A DNA stretch of 64,000 nt from Sipunculus nudus (taxonomy: Eukaryota > Annelida > Sipuncula > Golfingiida > Sipunculidae), in the NCBI GenBank assembly GCA_026874595.1, contig CM049316.1:26955339-27019338 (forward strand), written 5' to 3'. A model generated the notes under the pieces. The model was given only the letters and a program-made list of their open reading frames with translations. It was not told the origin of the DNA and ran no database searches. This document shows positions 45,457 to 56,690 of the stretch, piece by piece (position 1 is the stretch's first letter; each line of letters opens with the position of its first letter). Position numbers and translations under genes: made by a program.

Positions 45457-48400
45457 AACAAGGGACCCATGGGTCACGGCGCTCAGCTGATCGTGATAGG
45501 ACTATAAATGTTTCTCCACTGTGATACTATATCGAGTCGATAAAGCTTATAAATATCATGTACATGTTGGGCTATAATAAAGGAATGTAATGTAATATGT
45601 GAGTAAATGATAAATGAAATTACCTGACTGATGGATTAATAGAGTCAAATAAAGTGGTTTATTTTTTATTTATTTCAGGAGGGGTTGAAAATTGTGATAT
45701 ATTTGAGCAAATATGAATGCAATGACAGCAGTAATAAGCAGTAGTAGAATGATGTTAAGGCTATTTGTTGAAGGATCTAAAGTGTATGGTAGTCTGCAAG
45801 CTTTCAATTTGACAGATATGATGTTATGATTAACTATGCTGATGAAGTGATTTATGAATATGTGACTGTATGACACAATATCTCTTTAGTCTTGACAAGG
45901 TACATTATTGTGATGCCAACTATGTCTACATATTACACAATATTGACATAATTTCTGGCATGTACATAGGTACCTATGGACGAATAGTTATACAAAATAT
46001 TAAAGTATGAATATATCTGATTCATCTTGTTCTTGCTTACTGAGGCTGACTTTGGGATGAGGTTCGGAGAAGGGAAAAGTGAGGGCAGCATGAAGGTGGA
46101 TGTAGAAATATTCTATTGTAATGTTTTTCATTTATATAAGAATATGAAAAGCTAAGAGGAAAGGGGCCCTCCTACTTGGTTATAGTAAAGTTCTAAATAT
46201 ATGATTGCAAACTAATACTCTGACAAGACTGTCATGAAGAAAAACAGTAAAAGTTTTGAGATACTGTGTTGCATACAAAAATTTACAGATGGACAGGCAA
46301 GTGGACAGAATGGGCTAATACCTTTATTTCACTTTCAAGAGAATAATGCATTTAAGTTTATATATAATCCTATTTTTTAAGCAAATCCACTTTTTCCATT
46401 AAGAAGTTTTTATCTGAATCATTTTTTTATTTACAGGTTTATAAATCTTTAATTAAAAAACCTGAAAATATAAGTTAAAATATTAGAATTGTTGCAAAAG
46501 TTGCAATCATTAGATTTAAAGAGTAAAAAACATTGGGTCATATTATGCATACACATATATTTTATTATTTTTAAATCATAAATGTTTAAACTGATTTTAA
46601 AAGAAAATAATGCCACAACATGGCATCTACAAGAATATTCCTTGAATTACTATTAAAAAGTTTTGCACATTGGAGTTTTCAGGACATGCTTAATTTTATT
46701 CACCAAAATAAAGTAAAAGTAAATTTGATAAAATAAAACATCTTTTCAAATAAAGTATACACACTGTTGGTTGAATGAGGGACAAACAATATCATTGTGC
46801 TAATTACTATCCCAGTTTTAATTAATTACTGGAATTAATAGTCAATTTCACACCTGGTGAAGTTTTTACTCTTCTGAAGTAAGGAATTACTTATCCACAC
46901 TTTCACAGCAATACACCACTTTGTGGACACAATTAAATGTACACTTTAATCATTGTAACCCTGGTGGTTCAATACAAAATCTAAAATGTAGCATGTCCAA
47001 GAATAAAATAAAATACAGAAAAATTATAACATTCATCTAGTTTATGCACCAGCTGGGGGGGGGTGCAGGGATGAGTGCAGGGCAGAGGGGAAGCCTGCTA
47101 GTAGTGGCCAAGCTGGGCCAAGGTAAGCTTGTAATGTACTAAGGGCCAGTCTATTACTACAATTCTCACTCTCTGTATTTCATCATTATTATATATTATA
47201 TAAGTTGCAGGTGTTTATGTTAATTGGGACTTTGTGTATTCAAATGTCAGAGCTGAGCTGCCAGGTATTTACATAATGACTGTAATTGCTTAGCCTTTAT
47301 TACATGGCAATTCTATTCAGTCTAATTGCGCTTTCATTGCACACCTTTCTTTAATTGCCTGGGGTGGGTTACATAATGCAAGTGAAGGCTGTACTACTAG
47401 GTGGGCTAGATGTAAACAACACTTGACATGGTGTATGAAAACATGAATAAAAGCTATTCATTCCAATCAATTTCTTTTGAAAGTTCAGATTTTAAAAGAT
47501 TAAATCCTTATGCATATATGCTGGGAAAATTAAATCAACAGTGCCAAAGTTGGACAAAATTTAAGGTATTGATTTTTTATTTATGCTAATAACTTGAAAA
47601 ATTTGCAAAATTCAGATCTAATTTTGGGTAAACAATTGAATCTTGATTAAATAAAGTTATATTCCTGAAAAAAAGTCTCTAGGTTCAGCAATTCTCATGT
47701 TAGGTGAGTAAATATATTTCCTGATTTTTAAAAAAAATTGCATTATGTTTTGGCCCATAACTTCAAAATAATACCCAATACTGACCTAATTTTTGGTATG
47801 TTCATAGAAAATGTATAAAAGAATGTGAATACTAAATACGATCAAAAACAGATCAGTGGTTTTGATATTAGGCAGCCTTGAAGTGTAACAATGGCTTTTT
47901 TTTATGGAAAACAAGAGTTTTTTTTCCTTAATATCTCGAAGGAACAAAGTCCTAATGACCCAATTTTCGGTATGGTAGTAGATTTTGGGGACATCTAAAA
48001 TTATGTCAACAGCCTGGGGAGCATAGAGATGTGCACAGAATGACCTACAGTCATCAAAGTGGACTGCTTGACAATGTAAGGGAATACAACAAGAGCTTCC
48101 AAAAAAATTCAATAACTAGCCTAATTTTGCAGCTTTTATTTTCAAATTTCAGATTTTAACAGATTAAATCCTTATGTATACATGGTGTGAAAATTGAATC
48201 CACAGTACTTACAGGAAAAAAACGTGCCATGGCCAAAGTTGGGCAAAATTTAAGGTACCAATTTTTTATTTTTGCAAATATTTAAAAAAATTTAACAAAT
48301 TTTGATCTAATTTTTGGTATTCAATTAAATTTTGATTAATTAAAGTTGTATTACTGGAAAAAAGTCCCTACCTTTAACACTTTTGGTCTTAAGTGACCAA

Positions 48401-48849
48401 ATATCTTCCTGATTTTTATACAAAGTCCATTATGTTTGGGCCCATAACTTTTTTAAATTATATAATACTGACTTAATATATGGCATGTACATAGGAACTA
48501 TATAGAGGAATATTTATGGTAAATATGAAGAAAACCAGATGAGTGGTTTTGATATAAGGCAGTCCTGAAGTGTGAAAATAGATTTCTAATAAAAAATTGA
48601 GGTTTTTCCTTAATATCTCAAAGGAACGAAGTCCTATTGACCCAATTTTTGGCATGGTAGGAGATTATGGGGACATCCAACTGTATGCCGAAATTCTGAT
48701 TCGTAGGTCCAACGGTGTCGAAACGTGCCAGTCTTACGGACGGGCATCCAGACGGACAGACAGACAGACGGACGGACAGACAGACAGACGGACGGATGAC
48801 GGACAATGGACCATGACTATAGCTCAGATGACCCTTAGTCAGCTGAGCT
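45457..48849 (-). mobile_element. Helentron/HINE-like element, family A copy 3
   Basis: The left tip is (AA)CAAG, then the palindrome-derived GGACCCATGGGTCAC, then GCTCAGCTGA. The right tip has a GACG/GACA run, then AGCTCAGATGAC, CCTT and AGTCAGCTGAGCT. Two core units (about 47480-48010 and 48150-48720) are homologous to the core of copy 2. The first 2 kb after the left tip (45.5-47.4 kb) are AT-rich with only scattered similarity (about 45900-46000). That makes this copy long, and it may itself hold older insertions. The flanks read 'ggaaacg' on the left and six A plus 'cctgac' on the right. Together they re-create a phrase of the E4 family (compare about 6238-6254), which suggests the target was an E4 copy. 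Confidence 0.65.
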
Positions 48850-48937
48850 AAAAAACCTGACGGAGAGACAGAGACAAACAGACGGACAGACAGGCAAACC
48901 CAAATCAGTGTACCCCGCATCAGCAGACTGGGGGACA
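48850..48937 (-). mobile_element. E4 element remnant (copy c)
   Basis: Six A, then 'cctgacggagagacagagac', a GACA/GACG run, 'aaatcagtgtaccccgcatc' and GGGGGACA. This is one tip of an E4 element. The rest is not present beyond 'tgcacggaaacg' on the far side of family A copy 3, so this copy was truncated before or during that insertion. Confidence 0.6.
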
Positions 48938-49032
48938 ATAAAGCTGTCTAGCTGTCAATAAACTCATTTGTGAATGGATAGGCCCTGTGACATTGACCTT
49001 CCTGGAAGAGAACAAGAAAAAAATGACAATCC

Positions 49033-49473
49033 GTGAACAATAGGGCTAAGAACAGTATGAACAATACTTTGAGGGAATTTTTCCTTTGGGGGTTGTGGAC
49101 ATCCAAAACTGACATAGAAAAATGGTCAAACAATCTGAATAAATCCAAAACAGTCACAGCTTTGAAAGCCCAGATTCAAATTCAAACTAAAATATTTAAG
49201 CACAGTGCGATCTCCAAAGTTCCACTAACGAAAAGTACTGTACCAAAGCTAAAGCAGTATCCTGCAGACTTGATAGAGACACCTGTACCAGAGGAATTAG
49301 CTGACTTATATGATGTTGTGATCATTCCTTCGAGTTTTGTTGCGACTTCTTTTATTCATGCTTGGGTCAGTAGTAGAAGTAAGGTTTGGTGTGAGGGTAT
49401 GTTCTCAAGCCTTGTAAAGAACATGCATGGTGATTTTGAACTACAGTGTGTATATAATGAGGATCAGTGCTAA
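49033..49473 (+). pseudogene. C-terminal region of a transposase-like protein
   Basis: An open frame of 146 codons. It starts in mid-protein style and shows a helical segment with SKTVTALKAQIQIQTKIFK. A linker follows, ending TPVPEELADLYD, then IHAWVSSRSKVWCEGMFSSL and FELQCVYNED. The order of an 'aLkaQl.fr..vl.q' helix followed by a small 'h.W....kWy.G.v......f.v.Y..ed' module is what I remember at the C-terminus of uncharacterised transposase-like genes of molluscs, cnidarians and fish. It is not from the ZSWIM3-like gene upstream as far as I can tell. It is interrupted at 49471 by a stop just before a long C run. A partner N-terminus was not found nearby. Confidence 0.35.
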
Positions 49474-49490
49474 CTGCAATCGAACCTGGG

Positions 49491-49508
49491 CCCCCCCCCC
49501 CCCCCCCC
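49491..49508. repeat. C homopolymer
   Basis: About 18 C, immediately after the transposase remnant. Confidence 0.9.
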
Positions 49509-49689
49509 AAGACCCCTGGCTGGCTGCCTGGGCTGTGGTAACAGTTTTTCAGCTGAAATCTGGACACATTTTGTGGGTGGTTTTTCCTACTTAAGTTTGA
49601 AATAACTTTTGTTCTATTTAATCATTTAAGAAAATTTAAAAAGCATTACATTATTCATAAATTACCTAACCCATCATCATGATCATGTG

Positions 49690-50535
49690 AGAACTTAATT
49701 TTATTTAGGCTCCCCCCATTATTCTTCCACATTATTTATCATTCATTATTATCATTCTACCTATTACAGGGGGGGGGGGGGGCTTGGGGGGTCTCCCCCT
49801 ATCATTATTCCACATTATTTATCATTCATCATTTTAATTTATATTATGTTTAATTTAATATCATATTTTTACCATTTTCACTTTCATATCCATTTAGTAC
49901 CTCGTCATACTAGGCCTACTACAAATTTCCATGTCAAACATATGAATTGACTATTTGGTCTAGGGACCAAAAGAAAATGTCGTATTTGTAGGAAATAAAG
50001 ATGTTCTTATCAAATACGCATATAACATACCACTTAGACAGTGTTTGTCCACTTTAAATGTTTTTAGAAGAATATGTATTATCCTAATAAATGGTGATAC
50101 ACGGGGAACGATGTCTGCTCTGGGTTTCCCCCAGCCACGGTTGGCTGGTAATTATTCCTCATTATTTATCATTCATTCTCATCATTCTACCAATTACAGG
50201 GGGGGTTGGGGGGTCTCCCCCCATCATTATTCCACATTATTTATCATTCATTATGATCATTCTACCTATTACAGGGGGGGGGCTCCCCCCATCATTCTTC
50301 CACATTTTTTATCATTCATTATTATCATTCCACCTATTACAAGGGGGGGTTTGGGGGGTCTCCCCCCATCATTATTCCACATTATTTATCATTCATCATT
50401 TTAATTATATTATGTTTGTTTTAATATCATATTGTTACCATTTTCACTTTCATATCTATTTAGTACCTCGTCACACTAGGCCTACTACACATTTCCATGT
50501 GAAACATATGAATTGACGATTTGGTCTAGGGAAGA
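49690..50535. repeat. ~70-bp tandem repeat with G-run/C-run hairpins, in two blocks
   Basis: Units read 'catcattattccacattatt', 'tatcattcattattatcatt', 'ctacctattacag', then a G run, 'ggggggtct' and a C run. Copies start near 49716, 49793, 50148, 50216, 50284 and 50361. The G run and C run of each junction are complementary, so every junction can form a GC hairpin, and the G runs have quadruplex potential. A unique ~110-bp segment after the first block (49870-49975, 'tagtacctcgtca.actagg') recurs after the second (50430-50530). The whole block was therefore duplicated. Confidence 0.85.
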
Positions 50536-50960
50536 TTTCGCCCACTATAAATGACGTCATCACAATTGGGGTTACCCCAAACACAAGACCAACTCACTGG
50601 CATGCTCATTCACCCATAAACATCTTTTGTCTACACTTAAATAACCTAATTTTCCAACAACTTTCAACAAGTCTTCATAGCTCAGTGGTAGAGCTCAGGA
50701 CTTCTCTGCAGACGGAGGCTGGTTCGAGTCTAGCCCTAGCACTCGCACCGATTTGCAAAAAAATCGGTTGGCGTCATGTAACTTTTAGAATCCGCCGATG
50801 TCTAAAAATTGGCAGGCGGCAGTTTCACATTGTGACCGTAGCATTAGACAGTGTTTGTCCACTTTAAATGTTTTTAGAAGAATATGTATTATCCTAATAA
50901 ATGGTGATACACGGGGAACGATGTCTGCTCTGGGTTTCCCCCCAGCCACGGTTGGCTGGC
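50038..50960. repeat. Direct repeat of ~113 bp, nearly identical
   Basis: The segments 50038-50151 and 50847-50960 ('gacagtgtttgtccacttta' ... 'gatacacggggaacgatgtc' ... 'agccacggttggctgg') differ at only one or two positions. The copies are about 810 bp apart and both are followed by different DNA, consistent with a recently duplicated dispersed repeat. The tail can form a hairpin (CCAGCCA and TGGCTGG). Confidence 0.85.
50664..50960 (+). mobile_element. tRNA-derived SINE-like sequence
   Basis: A perfect A box (TAGCTCAGTGG, about 50678) and a good B box (GGTTCGAGTCT, about 50733) have tRNA-like spacing, and the B box sits in a 5-bp T-arm stem (GCTGG/CTAGC). The would-be acceptor arms do not pair, so this is not a functional tRNA gene but the head of a SINE. 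The body has a hairpin (ACCGATTT, AAATCGGT) and then the 113-bp segment repeated at 50038, which could be the SINE tail. The A and B boxes would act as an internal RNA polymerase III promoter. Confidence 0.55.
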
Positions 50961-51528
50961 AGCCGCCTGTGTAACCAGTGGTAACGGGCCGTGTTGGCTC
51001 AGCAAGCAATGTCACAAAGTTCTTTGTTTCAGATTCTGAGACAGTTTCAAGCGCAAGGGTTGCAAAGTTTTAAAAGTGAGTCTTGTTTACATACTAAAAC
51101 ATAATATTTTTATTTGAACTCTTGGTCATTCGAATAAAGCACTATATCTCCCTTAGATTACTTAAAGTGTCCTTGTCATAAACGCACTATTTGATTTTAC
51201 ATGATTTTTTTTCCGACAAGGGTTTGAAGTTCTCCAGTGGGCAGGATACCGCTGCATTTAATGCAGTTAGTTCGAGTCTTGCTCATGGATATGTTCATTG
51301 AATGTCATGTATAATAATCACATATATCTCTGTCTCTTCCAGATCGAACAGTACTGGACATCAGATATGTACAACTAACAAGACATAAATAACAGTCAGA
51401 TACTTAGACGTTAAAAGTCACATCACAACTCTTCTATTTTTTAAAATGAACCCAAAAAAGACTATATCCAATTTTTCCTCTCTATCCCCATCAAATGTAT
51501 CGCCCTCTTTAGGACGTTCTGATAACCA
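50961..51528. other. No gene recognised
   Basis: A B-box-like 'gttcgagtct' near 51270 lacks a convincing A box. AT-rich otherwise. Confidence 0.4.
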
Positions 51529-52395
51529 GGGTGCCTGAGGTTTTCTATAGGAAGTGGCTAAACAGCGGGCAAGGAATACTGACCTTGCCCTTGAGTCTAT
51601 AGCCCACTGGCTGAACTGTTGGCAAATGAATGTAACATTGTATGCTCTATTTCAGTGTGATTCTCTGTACTTTTCATTATCATTTTGACAATCAGCTGAC
51701 AATATAGTGCTGACTTATCATAATTAGATATTTTTATAGCCCTTTCTTAAGAAATGCTATTTGGTGTGAATTTTTCTTGCATCATCTCACAACACAATAG
51801 CTAGGCTAAGCAACTTTATGAATTGGGTGTGGTGTAAGATTGTGTGATTATACTTTTGATCAAGTAATTAGCTGATTCTTTGGAGATTAATTTGACATAA
51901 CCTGAGTTTGTTTTCACACACTAATTATTTGTTTGCTCATAAGCACACTAGTGTATAAACTATAAACAGTCTCTGGACACACATTCACATTTCTGGTATA
52001 TTTTTATGACAAAATCTATAAACTATCTTGTAAATATTACAATTTTTATCAGAAAATTTATATAAAAGTACCCTGTAAATAATAAATATCACAAATGTGT
52101 ACTTTTAATACCTACTCATTATTACTCAACATACTGATTACATATAGACCAGCAAAATAGATAATTTGGTAAGTCATCACTATATTGTCAGCTCAATAAT
52201 AATGATAATGGAAAGTACAGAGTATTAGTATAACACTGAAATAGTCTTAAAAGAGCACACATTAATTTGTCGGCAGTTTAGCGAATAGGGTAGACTGCTG
52301 GCAAGGTCAATTTCCCCTGCTGGCTGTTTAGCCTGTGGACTAAACTGCCGGCACCCTGCTGGTTGTTTAGCCACTTCCTATTCTATATTCGCTCC
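51529..52395. mobile_element. Foldback/MITE element with ~85-120-bp inverted repeats
   Basis: The left arm 51538-51628 ('ctataggaagtggctaaaca', 'tgaccttgcc', 'ggctgaactg') is complementary to the right arm 52262-52390 ('cagtttagcg', 'ggcaaggtca', 'tgtttagccacttcctat'). The right arm carries extra internal copies of the 'ctggctgtttag' phrase. The loop of about 630 bases is AT-rich and non-coding. Confidence 0.75.
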
Positions 52396-53031
52396 GAAAA
52401 ATTAACTGATACAGCTATCAGGAGTAAATCAAGTCATATCAATCCAGTGAACAAAAGGCATCCCCCCCCCCTCCAAGCTAGTACTGCTTGCATGGTTGTT
52501 ATGCCATTAAATAATAATAAGAATTCAATTATTCATGGCCAGTGAATAATAATAAAATATGTTACACAACAGGCGGCCATAACTGGTCGAAAAGGCCTTT
52601 CGTTACTGAAGGCGGCCAGGCCTTGTTACCATGGCAGAACGTGGTATGCAGCTGGTGCTGCCATGTACTTTTCCCCCAGCACAAATTACTACTACTAGTA
52701 CGACTACTACAGTACTAGGCCCAAGGCTAAATGAGCGAAAATAGGTGACATGAAAATAATCCATGGCTCACTCTCACACGGCCGTTTAACAACTTTAAAA
52801 TGTGTTAATAAATTAATGTACTTAACTTGTAGACTCTGCTGACATAACTTAAACGATGACACTCTTCGCCTTCACTTTCTCAGGGGTGTCTTTTCCCGGT
52901 CTCTCCGTAGGTTCACTGCCGCCGCAAGGTTTCACATAGTGCCGCAACACATCACAAATATAGACACGAACTCGGTGAATGTAAACTTGGTTCCCGCCTT
53001 CAAAACGTCGTCAGGTGCATTTACGACGTCA
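52396..53031. other. Spacer rising to CpG-rich sequence
   Basis: 'ggcggcc' occurs twice around a small inverted pair at 52572-52620 (AAAGGCC, GGCCTTTC). From 52840 CpG dinucleotides become frequent up to the inverted repeat boundary. No gene was recognised. Confidence 0.4.
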
Positions 53032-53354
53032 CCAGGTCGAGGACGACCGCAGATTGTAGTACGTCCTTCGTTTGAGGTACGTACCTCGTTTGAGGTACGC
53101 CTGTACTTCGATGGAAGTACGACGTGACTGACAGGGTAAATTCATGTAAAACATCAAATAATTGGTAATTTGAGCCTCGGAATCCCCTAGTGTCGGCCAA
53201 TCATACAAGACAATACATAGTTCTTCCAGTTGACATCCGCGAATGTGTTGTTAGGGGCCCTGTCCACTTACAAAAGTGTGTAACGTAATGGAACGAACCT
53301 TTTACAGGCTCATGCATATTTATTTAGGTTGCATGAATACAATGACCTGGTCGT

Positions 53355-53367
53355 TGCGCATGCGCAG
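53355..53367. promoter_or_regulatory. NRF1-type palindrome TGCGCATGCGCA
   Basis: A perfect palindrome containing GCGCATGCGC, the known binding consensus of the metazoan factor NRF1, inside a CpG-rich patch. Whether it drives any transcript is unknown. Confidence 0.3.
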
Positions 53368-54440
53368 ATGTTTCTGGGTCGCTACCACTATTACCAAAAC
53401 AATAGCTTCACGTGGTGTTTTCCATGTATCTGTCAACACATCGTATCGGATTCATTCTCGTTTATGTTTTTCTGCCGGGATTTATTATGTCTAAGTATTG
53501 TTGATCATACTTCCTGCACCATCTCGGGTACGTAGAGCAAGGGATTATCAGTGATCAAGTGGGTACAACTACAAGTGCAGAGAGTGGAACGTGCACGGAA
53601 TCAGACACCTGTCTGAGGCGATAACGCGGGACCCGTGTGCCGGCTTGCTGTCACTGTCAGATCTGGTTCTAAAGATTTACACTGAAGATAATTTTGAGTT
53701 TGGTTCTGGATTTTCTTAATAGTTGGTTTATTTAAATTTGTGTGTCAGTGATTAAACCATTAGCACAACGTACCTACTTCCACTCAGTGCCTTCAGTTAT
53801 AAATATTTTATGAGCCATGGGCAACTTCCCCCCCCCCCCCCCCTTATAATAAATTGTTAAACAAGTGTGCTCCATGCAATTATTTTTTATTTAACGATAT
53901 TTTAACTCAACTTATTCTGAGTACTCAAAATAAAGTTATCAGTTGTGTTGTCAAAAAGCTGTGTAACCAGAGTTTCCTTGAATATTAATTTGTTTTAAAT
54001 TTTAATTTAAATTAATATAATATTTAAGTCTGTCATGACCTTACTTTTCCACTAATAACTTTCACTCACTTTGTTGTAAAAGTTTCTTAAAATAATTAAG
54101 CCATAAACAATAAAATAAGTGGATCCCAAAGGAAAATGATCTGCAGTATTTAGACCCATAGGTAATAAGACAGGGATAACATTATGTGCCTAGAATGTTT
54201 AGGCAATATTTCAGCCTGTGCAACCTGTGAATCACAGGACATAAAGATACCAGATGATTGAACTTTGAATGTATGGTTGATTTTGTTAATACATATTATA
54301 TAAAATTTAAAAAGACCAAAGTGTTTCTTGTGTGATTATGTATAAAACAAAATTGCATGAAAACAAATTTGCCAACATTGATAAGGATGTGGATACTTCT
54401 TTGTACACTTAAAATTACCTGAAATGTGTTTGTATTTGTT

Positions 54441-54441
<1 letters not shown>

Positions 54442-54502
<61 letters not shown>
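54442..54502. repeat. (TA)n microsatellite
   Basis: About 30 TA dinucleotides. Confidence 0.95.
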
Positions 54503-54504
<2 letters not shown>

Positions 54505-56690
54505 GTTTATTTGAATACATAGACAAATGTATGAAATGCCTTATTATGAGTTGTGTAGTATATGTAGTAATGTGTACAGCAAAGGTTAAGCCTGTTTTGA
54601 TTGCAGTTCATGTTTTTCAAAATTAAATAAGTTAGTCCCAGGGCAAAGCTAGTCAAATAAATGTACATTGTCAGCCTTAATGTAGGTTCAAAGCCATTTC
54701 AGATCAATATAGTAGACACCACATTTTATGACATTCACATGGTAACTAATCATACACATACAGAGGCAAAAGGAAGATTGTGCAACACATGTGATTAAAA
54801 GACAGTAGAACATGAGATTAAACAAAATAATGATAATTTTATTGTACATATATTCTAGAGAATAAGTTCTATATTATAGTATGGTCAGATACACATAAAA
54901 TTACCAGTTACTTTTAATAAATATAAAATGTACATGAAAATTCATATCACTGAATGAAATATAAATTACACTAATATATATTAGGGAATGCTTAACAAAA
55001 GAGTAATTTTTTTTAACAAACCTGGAACTGTGAAAGCTGAGGGTTTACTGGTCATATGAACATTTAGACAGTGGATTACATCACTGAAAAAGGATAATTT
55101 TCTTTGTTCCAATGATCCCAATGCACTCCCAGGCAAACCCATTTCTTATGTATAAGTTTTTTAATTTCTGCAGATGGGTTAAAAACTGACATTAGCCAAA
55201 ATTGGCATATATATGTATACACCATGTATTGAAAGATTTCTCTTTGATTATTTTCATACATGATATGCAACACTTTCTAGTTTAGTATATAACACTATAG
55301 TCAAAAGATTGAAATGATATGCCATTAGCAAATTTATATTGCCCCTGACATCATTGTTCAATGTCACAAAAAAAATGAACATTAAGGGATTAACAGTCAG
55401 TACTGAGTAATGTCATCAGTTCAAACTTCTCCCTCAAATAAAGATGATTTATGCTGATATGTTTGCTGCCAGCTCGACAATGTAGATTCTGTTTTCAGGC
55501 AAAATCCATATCCAACAAGACTTTTTTCTAAAAAGAAAGTAACAAACACATTGTGTATTCATTGAACAAAAAATTCATTAATTGCATGAACAATCTTAAA
55601 ATGAAAAACAACAATCTTTAATATCTGATGACTTTGAAAAAACATATTCACTTTTAAAAATCAAAACAAAAAAGTGGGATGATAACATAAAATTAAATTT
55701 AAAAATATACCTTCACAATTTTTCTTTCAGTCAACCATATAGGTAAACCATAAACATTAATATGTGAAAAGAAGTATGTTCTAGATAACTCGGTAATGGG
55801 CCTTCCCTCATGAATAATTTTTGCTTTTAAATTTTAACTGGAACTATTAACTGAAAATACAAGTATTCATTATTACAACATTTTCACAGATTTGAATGAA
55901 ACAAAGAAATAAAGTATAAAAATAAAATATGATAATAATTTCAATATATGGTAGAAGGGCACAAGTGAAACTGTAGGCTAGCACTGAAGTGGAGCACCCA
56001 AAACTGACGCTATAATAAAATATTTGTCCAATAAAATATAAACAGTAAGTATAATTGTTATTGTTGTCTTTGAGCTATTCCATATATTATATCATTACCA
56101 TAAATACAAGAAATATATGGGGAAATTGGTTTGTTTATGTTTTTTTAAAGGAATATAACACGGGATTGAACGGGTTGTCGGTCAAGTATCCTGCATAATT
56201 TTGAACTTGAAAACATACTCGACAGCTTACACCTGCCGGAGGTCACCGGACATAAACACTTACCGCTGAAATGGTCCTGTCAACAGATGGTGTATCGTGA
56301 TTATATGAGCAGTCATTCACGCTAATTGACGATCAAAACCGGGGTCTTTTCCTTAATTGTGACCATTTTTGGACATCCCTGCCATGTCATTTTGTTTACC
56401 TGAGCTCCCAGTCGTGTCAGCTGTGACTGCCCGCGCTGTTATCACAAGTGACTGCCACAAATCAAGTGAACAACTGATGAAGCGGTCGCCTGGAGTAATA
56501 CCACGTAAAGCCGCCAGGGGTCGGGGTTATCCGTAACTAGGCCTCATTATGCAACTGGATTTGTCCTAAGGGAATTTGTATGTGCTGTCAAGATAACGGC
56601 ATTTTCAGATCCACATCCGAGGCATGTCGTGTTATATCTCCCGTTTTATCAAACACCAGTGACACTGAGGATTGAAACGACGCAACATAT

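Larger units (their letters stand above)
53265..56584. mobile_element. Insertion 1 in left inverted repeat: TIR element with 5-bp target duplication
   Basis: It is flanked by CTGTC on both sides (53260-53264 and 56585-56589), while the uninterrupted right arm has CTGTC once. The tips are CACTTACAAA at the left and the complement of CACATACAAA at the right (9 of 10). About 3.3 kb long. Both end regions (53265-53690, 56160-56584) are CpG-rich, and the middle is AT-rich. No transposase frame was seen, so it is non-autonomous or heavily decayed. A 5-bp duplication with CAC tips is what Transib elements have, but the tip sequence does not match the usual CACWATG consensus, so the superfamily is open. 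Confidence 0.6.

Noticed and set aside
50664-50740. A functional tRNA gene
   Set aside because: A and B boxes and a T-arm are present, but the acceptor arms do not pair, so a SINE head is the better reading.
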